Shown: positions 7,061 through 10,981 of the stretch, in pieces | Layout: every line of letters begins with the position of its first letter | Position numbering within the stretch: the stretch's first letter is position 1 | Assembly: GCA_036123635.1 (NCBI GenBank) | Contig: JAZADL010000050.1 | Location: forward strand, 1 to 10,981 | Direction: 5' to 3' | DNA: 10,981 nt | Source of the DNA: UBA9410 sp036123635 | GTDB lineage: Bacteria; Actinomycetota; Acidimicrobiia; Acidimicrobiales; MedAcidi-G1 | The notes under the pieces: generated by a model | What the model saw: only the letters and a program-made list of their open reading frames with translations | Told to the model about the DNA's origin: nothing | Database searches by the model: none | Made by a program: the position numbers and the translations under genes

Positions 7061-7136
7061 GCTCGCGTAGGGGTGTCGGCCCATGTTCGGCAACCCTCTG
7101 CCTTTACCTGTCGGGTTGGAACTACCAGTCCGTCGA

Positions 7137-7433
7137 TCAGACTCCCGGCTGATCTTCGAGATACGTGAACTCGGGGTCTTCAGCCAGGATCGGAGCGAGC
7201 ATCTCCAGTAGCCCGGTTTCGACGCGCCACGCCAAGTAGGCCTCATGGTGGGCCCTGGAGGCGAACTTCTCCCAAAGAACGACCTTGTCGGGTTGGTCTA
7301 GATCGACGTATACCTCGATTGACTCACAGCCATCAAAGGCTCGGGTATCGACCAGAGCAGACTTCAGAGCTTCGACAAGCCCCGCTCCCATACCTTCGTT
7401 GCACGGGAATAGGACATGAACTGTTTGAGACAA
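7137..7433 (-). CDS. Antibiotic biosynthesis monooxygenase (ABM)-domain protein, YgiN-like
   Basis: A 98-residue small ferredoxin-like alpha+beta protein of the ABM/quinol-monooxygenase type. Such proteins are usually dimers that oxidise quinol or polyketide-like compounds without a cofactor, or have non-enzymatic roles. The typical segments are the N-terminal strand VHVLFPC, the helix GAGLVEALKSAL, the strand CESIEVYVDLDQPDKVVLWEKFASRAHHEAYLAW (about 36-69) and a C-terminal strand. Length is normal for the family. The start is a TTG at 7433 with GGCGG at 7444-7440. It is the last gene of the minus-strand run, 107 nt after the LDI-family gene. Substrate unknown. Confidence 0.75.
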   Translation of the reverse strand: MSQTVHVLFPCNEGMGAGLVEALKSALVDTRAFDGCESIEVYVDLDQPDKVVLWEKFASRAHHEAYLAWRVETGLLEMLAPILAEDPEFTYLEDQPGV

Positions 7434-7519
7434 GAGATTCCGCCTTTGCCAGGCAAGCCCTGATTGGGCCAGCTATCCCAGTATCGAACCACATGGTCGG
7501 ATTGGGCTACTAGTCGTAC

Positions 7520-7537
7520 CGTTGCTATCAGGCAACG
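7520..7537. terminator. Short hairpin just after the LDI-family stop codon
   Basis: CGTTGC 7520-7525 and GCAACG 7532-7537 form a perfect 6-bp stem with a 6-nt loop, three bases past the minus-strand stop codon at 7541. There is no T tract. It may be a weak terminator or an mRNA-stabilising 3' end; the role is uncertain. Confidence 0.35.
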
Positions 7538-7540
7538 TCG

Positions 7541-9031
7541 TCACAGCCGGCGGAGTTCGTAGTGGCCGCTGTCGACCACTAGGTCGAGTTTGCCTGTCCC
7601 TGCCGACATCTCGACAGGCGTGGCCACACCATCTGGTCGAACCAGACTCCATCCATCGTCAGATGGGAGACCCTCGACGTGTATCGAAGTCCAGGTATTG
7701 GCAACTGACGAGTTCTGGGCATGGGCGGCGAGGTGAAGGACGGCGTCATCCCACCGGGCTTCACTCATAGCGACACGCGGGAAGTCAAGACCGCTGACCG
7801 TCGGACCGTCGAACTTCCCTAGGTTCGGATCATTGAAGATCCGACTCCAGGCTCCCGGCGTACACACCCAGCCGGCCATAGCCCGGGCGTTTAGTTGGCC
7901 TCGGGGGTGGGGTTCACCGAGGCCGAATCCAAACGTGAATTCGCCGAGGCCGTGGTCCCACTGGGGCTCATGAGTCTCGTCGAGGTACTCCCAAAGCCGT
8001 GCTTTGGCCTCACCGTCGGTGAAATCGCCGGTTTGCATAGCTAGGAGAGACGCCAGGTTCGGATCGTCCAGTCCAATCAGGTCACCATCGCCGAAGAGCC
8101 CAGTAAGCGTGGCGGCCATTTCCCAAGCCGACTTGGCGATGTCGTTTCTCTGCGGTGCCAGGTACCAGACTGGTGCCATCAGTGCCAGCGGAGTCGACAC
8201 GTGCTCGTCGATGACTGGGTCGTAGTAGAGGTCCATGGCGATTGGCCGACCGTCTTGCCAAGTGATGTAGTTATCGGTGGCGTACTCCCACCACTGGTCG
8301 AAGGCACCGTGGTGATCAGTTCCGTGGAGCCGGTCGTGCAGCCTCAGACCGAGGCCAGCGCCGCTTAGTCAATAGGGCCAGATCTTGGTGTTTTCACAGT
8401 GCACGCCGATCGGGCGGTTCCGCCACTGGCCGGCCAGATGGGCGGAGATCTCTGAATAAGTCCAGGTGAAGGTGTGCTCTCCGTCGCGGATCATCTCGAA
8501 GGGTTGGTTCCACTGCTCGTCATTAGAGACATAGCGGTGTAACCCGAGCAGGAGGCCGAAGAACCCCTTGAAAAACAGCATGCCGTCCGCCGCAATGGGG
8601 TCCATTTGCACCCCGTAGGGCTCGATCCCGTTTGCCGTCCAGCCCGGGACGTCGTATTCGCCCCAGACATTGGCAGGAATAATTGAGCGCCAAGCCTCGG
8701 GATAGTTCGCCTGGTCAGGATCGGAACCAAATTGGGTCAGCCAATCCGAAGCGGCCCACCACGATGTGTGGCGGGTAACCAGTTGGTTGAGGATCTCGGA
8801 GTAGACCTCGCGCCAGGCAGGTGTGCGATCGGCCATCAACGCGACCGCGTAGCTCGAGTCGATCAGGTCGAACCGGTGCCAAGACAGCATCGGCGCGCCA
8901 GTGATGTTGTCCCAGTGGGGGTGAGGGCGCCCCTCGCGGTCCCAGCCATCCGCAGTGGTGGCTTTGCGGTGGAGGTAGCGGAGCCAGCCCAGTGACCGGT
9001 CATCCAACGCAGTTAGCTCACCTATAGGCAC
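7541..9031 (-). CDS. Selenocysteine-containing linalool dehydratase/isomerase (LDI)-family protein
   Basis: LDI-family enzymes dehydrate or isomerise tertiary alcohols such as linalool without a cofactor. This gene looks like two ORFs (to 8369 and from 8236), but they are in one frame joined by a single TGA at 8371-8369, with no other stop between. Read through, it gives 496 residues. RFDLIDSSY (Asp55, Tyr61) matches the spacing of family residues Asp39/Tyr45. Cys212 starts CENTKIWPY, and the TGA is residue 221, nine after Cys212, the spacing of family Cys171/Cys180 (residue numbers recalled, not looked up). LSGAGLGLRLHDRLHGTD and FGLGEPHPRGQ (about 369-379) continue the family pattern. A SECIS-type hairpin follows the TGA. 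The start is GTG 9031 with GGAGG (9044-9040) 8 nt upstream; a GTG at 9091 is less likely. The ATG at 8236 has no ribosome-binding site. The alternative is a pseudogene or sequencing error. No signal peptide is evident; substrate is unproven. Confidence 0.85.
8339..8371 (-). promoter_or_regulatory. Bacterial SECIS-like element with recoded UGA codon
   Basis: The UGA is at 8371-8369. Downstream on the minus strand GCCUC (8355-8351), loop GGUCU (8350-8346) and GAGGC (8345-8341) form a perfect 5-bp stem, extended outward by G-U and U-G pairs to 8357/8339. GGUCU is the SelB-binding loop of E. coli fdhF as I remember that sequence, and there too it lies +19 to +23 after the UGA with the same Gly-Leu reading register. 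The bulged U of the fdhF stem is not obvious here. Its presence immediately after a TGA at a conserved Cys site makes selenocysteine insertion the best reading. Confidence 0.82.
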
Positions 9032-9117
9032 CGTGATCACCTCCGAGCCTCGTTCTACGCGACGGTGCCGGATATTCCCGCCTTTCGGCACGAGGGCTCA
9101 ACCTGAAGCCTTTGGTC

Positions 9118-9549
9118 TCAGTCCGCTGGTTGGAGCAGCACCAGGGGGATCTCACGATCCGTCTTTTTCTGGTAGCCGGCATAGTTGGAGTGCTTTCCGG
9201 TGACGATTGGCCACAGTCGTTCCCGGTCCTCGGGAGACGCAACTTTGGCGACCATCTGGCGTTCGTAGGAGTCCCTCGTGGTTACGACAACCTGCGGGTT
9301 GTCCCGCAGGTTTAGGAACCAGGCTGGGTGGGTGTCCTCGCCACCCTTGGAAGCGACGATCACGATCATGTCCCCGTCCCGGTACGGCGATGTCAACATG
9401 ACCGACCGGGGTCTGCTCGACTTTCGGCCGATCGTGGTCAACTCGAGCACTGGCATGTTGGCTGCCGTCCACCCGAACCGTCCACCGCTGACCTTCAGGA
9501 GACCGCGGTGCAGCCTGTTCATTGTCTTCAGTTGGCTGTCGCTCGGCAC
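9118..9549 (-). CDS. Nitroreductase/deazaflavin-dependent (Ddn-like) oxidoreductase
   Basis: A 143-residue split-beta-barrel protein of the family that includes mycobacterial Ddn and uses reduced coenzyme F420. Diagnostic blocks are LELTTIGRKSSRPRSVMLTSPYRDGDMIVIVASKGG (about 35-70), then DTHPAWFLNLRDNPQVVV (about 72-89), and the C-terminal IPLVLLQP. Length is normal for the family. The GTG at 9549 is the start; TAGGCT (9561-9556) lies 6 nt upstream, suggesting a leaderless transcript, and there is no good ribosome-binding site. An ATG at 9522 is an alternative. The physiological substrate is unknown; quinones and other electrophiles are used by relatives. It sits just upstream of the LDI-family gene on the same strand. 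Confidence 0.9.
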   Translation of the reverse strand: MPSDSQLKTMNRLHRGLLKVSGGRFGWTAANMPVLELTTIGRKSSRPRSVMLTSPYRDGDMIVIVASKGGEDTHPAWFLNLRDNPQVVVTTRDSYERQMVAKVASPEDRERLWPIVTGKHSNYAGYQKKTDREIPLVLLQPAD

Positions 9550-9660
9550 GGGTCGAGCCTAGATTCGTGACGCCGGTGGTGCCGGGTCGACGGCTGGCAC
9601 AATCACCGTTTCCGGACGGACCCGTAGGCCGCATGCGGGGGTGGCCCAACCGTGCCGCTA

Positions 9661-10680
9661 CTACAAGGAGAGCCGGTAGGTCCGTGCCGCCGTGCCGGAG
9701 AACATCGCCGAGCGTTCTTCATCGTTGAAGTCGACAACCATTTTCTTGAAGGCGTTGAACAGCACCCGGTACGAGACCGAGAGGCGGTCAACCGGAAAGT
9801 TGCTCTCGAACATGCACCTGTCCGGGCCGAAGCAGTCGATGGTGTGGAGGAAATAGTCCTGGTGGGCCTCGACGATCTCATCGGACGTGGGCGGTCGGGC
9901 CGCCAGGTGCCAGCCGAACCCGTTGTCGGGCATGGCCAGACCACCCAGCTTCGCTACTACGTTGGGGCACCGGGCCAACTCTGCGACGTCGGCCTTCCAA
10001 GCAGCGAAGATGTCCTCGCGCTGTGACTCATACGGGCCCACCCCCAGCGGGGTTCCGAAGTGGTCGAGGATGATCGTGGTCTCCGGCACGGATCGGGCTA
10101 GGTCGGTGAACTCGCTCAGTTGGTAGTGGTAATGCCAACTCTCGTAGGTGTAGCCGAGGGTGCCCAGGAGTCTTACCCCTTTACGGAAGGACGGGTCAGA
10201 GAAGAGGTTGGCCGGTGCTCTGCCGGGGATGAAGAGCATCTCTGGGTGCTCCGTATGAGATCCGGCGTGACGGATGCCGCGAAACAGACCCCGACCGGCT
10301 TCCTCGTGGGCGTTGAGGACCTCGACAAGTTGGTCTCCGAGCCGGAGGTCGGCATGGGCCACGATTCCGGCAATACGCGCCCCGGGGGCATCTGCGGACT
10401 CGGCGGCCACTCTGGCTACGAAGTCGGTTTCGCCCACCGGTCGTAGGTGCTTCGGCCCATCGTGCCTGTAAGAGGCGCCGCACTCCACAAAGACCGTTTG
10501 TTCAACTTGGTGCCCCGACCCGGTATCAGCCCACAGGTCGGCGAGCAGATATTCAGAGTCGGGGAGGCTCCATAGGTGATGGTGGGGATCGACAATCGCC
10601 AGTTCAGGCTCGAGGATCTCCTCGTCGACCTGCGAATACCACTCCGGCCCTTGGAATGCGAACATCCCTCGCCCAGCCAT
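9661..10680 (-). CDS. Amidohydrolase-family metal-dependent hydrolase (amidohydrolase 2 / COG3618 type)
   Basis: A 339-residue TIM-barrel hydrolase of the group that contains 2-pyrone-4,6-dicarboxylate lactonase and related C-O/C-N or C-C cleaving enzymes. The metal-binding start IVDPHHHLW (about residues 29-37), FRGIRHAGSH in the middle, TIILDHFGTPLG (a conserved His) and CMFESNFPVDR near the C-terminus match the family. The ORF is open to an ATG at 10731, but the extra residues (MSPYRRRREPTRL) look non-coding. The ATG at 10680, with TAGGTT 8 nt upstream, fits better; a further ATG at 10665 is possible. It lies between the amidase and the Ddn-like gene, same strand, gaps of about 100 nt. Substrate not determinable. 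Confidence 0.88.
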   Translation of the reverse strand: MAGRGMFAFQGPEWYSQVDEEILEPELAIVDPHHHLWSLPDSEYLLADLWADTGSGHQVEQTVFVECGASYRHDGPKHLRPVGETDFVARVAAESADAPGARIAGIVAHADLRLGDQLVEVLNAHEEAGRGLFRGIRHAGSHTEHPEMLFIPGRAPANLFSDPSFRKGVRLLGTLGYTYESWHYHYQLSEFTDLARSVPETTIILDHFGTPLGVGPYESQREDIFAAWKADVAELARCPNVVAKLGGLAMPDNGFGWHLAARPPTSDEIVEAHQDYFLHTIDCFGPDRCMFESNFPVDRLSVSYRVLFNAFKKMVVDFNDEERSAMFSGTAARTYRLSL

Positions 10681-10772
10681 GGCACCCGAACCTAGCCTCG
10701 TGGGTTCTCTTCTTCTCCGGTAAGGCGACATCGACTCGCGATGCCAATAACGACCGTTGCGACCTATTTAGT

Positions 10773-10981
10773 TCAGGTGGTGACCGGGTCGATCGGGGTA
10801 ATAGCACCGAGGGCCATCTCGACATCAGCTGCTGCGGCGAGCGCTAGGTCATCGCGCCAACGGTCTGCAATGCACTGGACGCCTTGAGGTAAACCGTTGG
10901 AGACACCCACTGGGACGGCTACCGACGGGATTCCGAGCAGATTGGGTGGGGTAATGCACCTGAGTAGTTCGGTCAACGAAA
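10773..10981 (-). CDS. Amidase signature family enzyme, C-terminal fragment (cut by right edge)
   Basis: The last 68 codons of an amidase-signature protein, which hydrolyses amide bonds through a Ser-Ser-Lys triad lying outside the window. The visible tail has the usual C-terminal pattern: CITPPNLLGIPSVAVPVGVSNGLPQGVQCIADRWRDDLALAAAADVE, where a Gly-Pro-Ser segment and GLPQGVQ are typical of the family. The frame stays open to the right edge, so a TTG at 10976 is not taken as a start. The stop is TGA at 10775-10773, 92 nt upstream of the amidohydrolase start. It could equally be a GatA paralogue or a catabolic amidase. Confidence 0.85.
   Translation of the reverse strand, partial: SLTELLRCITPPNLLGIPSVAVPVGVSNGLPQGVQCIADRWRDDLALAAAADVEMALGAITPIDPVTT

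Noticed and set aside
6959..7136. A tRNA gene in the structured gap after the crotonase
   Set aside because: No T-loop GTTCGA-type motif, anticodon arm or CCA-adjacent acceptor stem can be made.
8369..9091. Treating the LDI-family gene as two separate genes or as a simple pseudogene
   Set aside because: Both halves are in the same frame with one TGA at a conserved Cys site and an fdhF-like hairpin directly after it; there are no other stops or frameshifts, and the second half has no ribosome-binding site.

Overview
The window is high-GC, gene-dense bacterial DNA. It fits a free-living, probably aquatic actinobacterium; Acidimicrobiia is my best guess, not proven. Reasons: an F420-type (Ddn-like) oxidoreductase, several catabolic enzyme families common in that group, GC-rich hairpin terminators without long T tracts, GTG/TTG starts, and TAnnnT -10-like boxes sitting just before start codons. 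No mobile element, tRNA, rRNA or CRISPR array is visible.

Layout. 1-764 (-): N-terminal half of a DEAD-box RNA helicase, cut by the left edge. 765-1058: divergent intergenic region with hairpins. 1059-2018 (+): EamA/DMT transporter. 2041-2058: bidirectional terminator hairpin. 2116-2316 (-): CspA-type cold-shock protein with a structured leader. 2539-3414 (-): aldo/keto reductase. 3490-4185 (+): two-module glyoxalase-like (VOC) protein. 4221-5087 (-): homocysteine S-methyltransferase. 5128-5165: perfect dyad in a divergent promoter region. 5196-6020 (+): second EamA/DMT transporter. 6071-6958 (+): atypical crotonase. 6972-7060: three hairpins ending in a strong terminator. 7137-10981 (-): a co-directional run of amidase (partial), amidohydrolase, Ddn-like oxidoreductase, linalool dehydratase/isomerase (LDI)-family protein and ABM monooxygenase.

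The main discovery is at 7541-9031 (-). What looks like two ORFs is one LDI-family gene read through an in-frame TGA at 8371-8369. The TGA lies nine residues after a retained Cys, the spacing of the two active-site cysteines I recall for the family (Cys171/Cys180 in Castellaniella LDI). Directly after it is a bacterial SECIS-type hairpin. Its GGUCU apical loop lies +19 to +23 from the UGA, the same offset and reading register as in E. coli fdhF. I therefore read the gene as a selenoprotein with selenocysteine in place of the second active-site cysteine. I know of no described selenocysteine LDI.

How the genes may work together: the right-hand minus-strand set looks like scavenging or catabolism of small organic compounds, possibly terpenoid alcohols or amides, but the substrate is not readable from sequence. 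The left half combines RNA and cold-stress functions (helicase, CspA) with transport and one-carbon/methionine metabolism.
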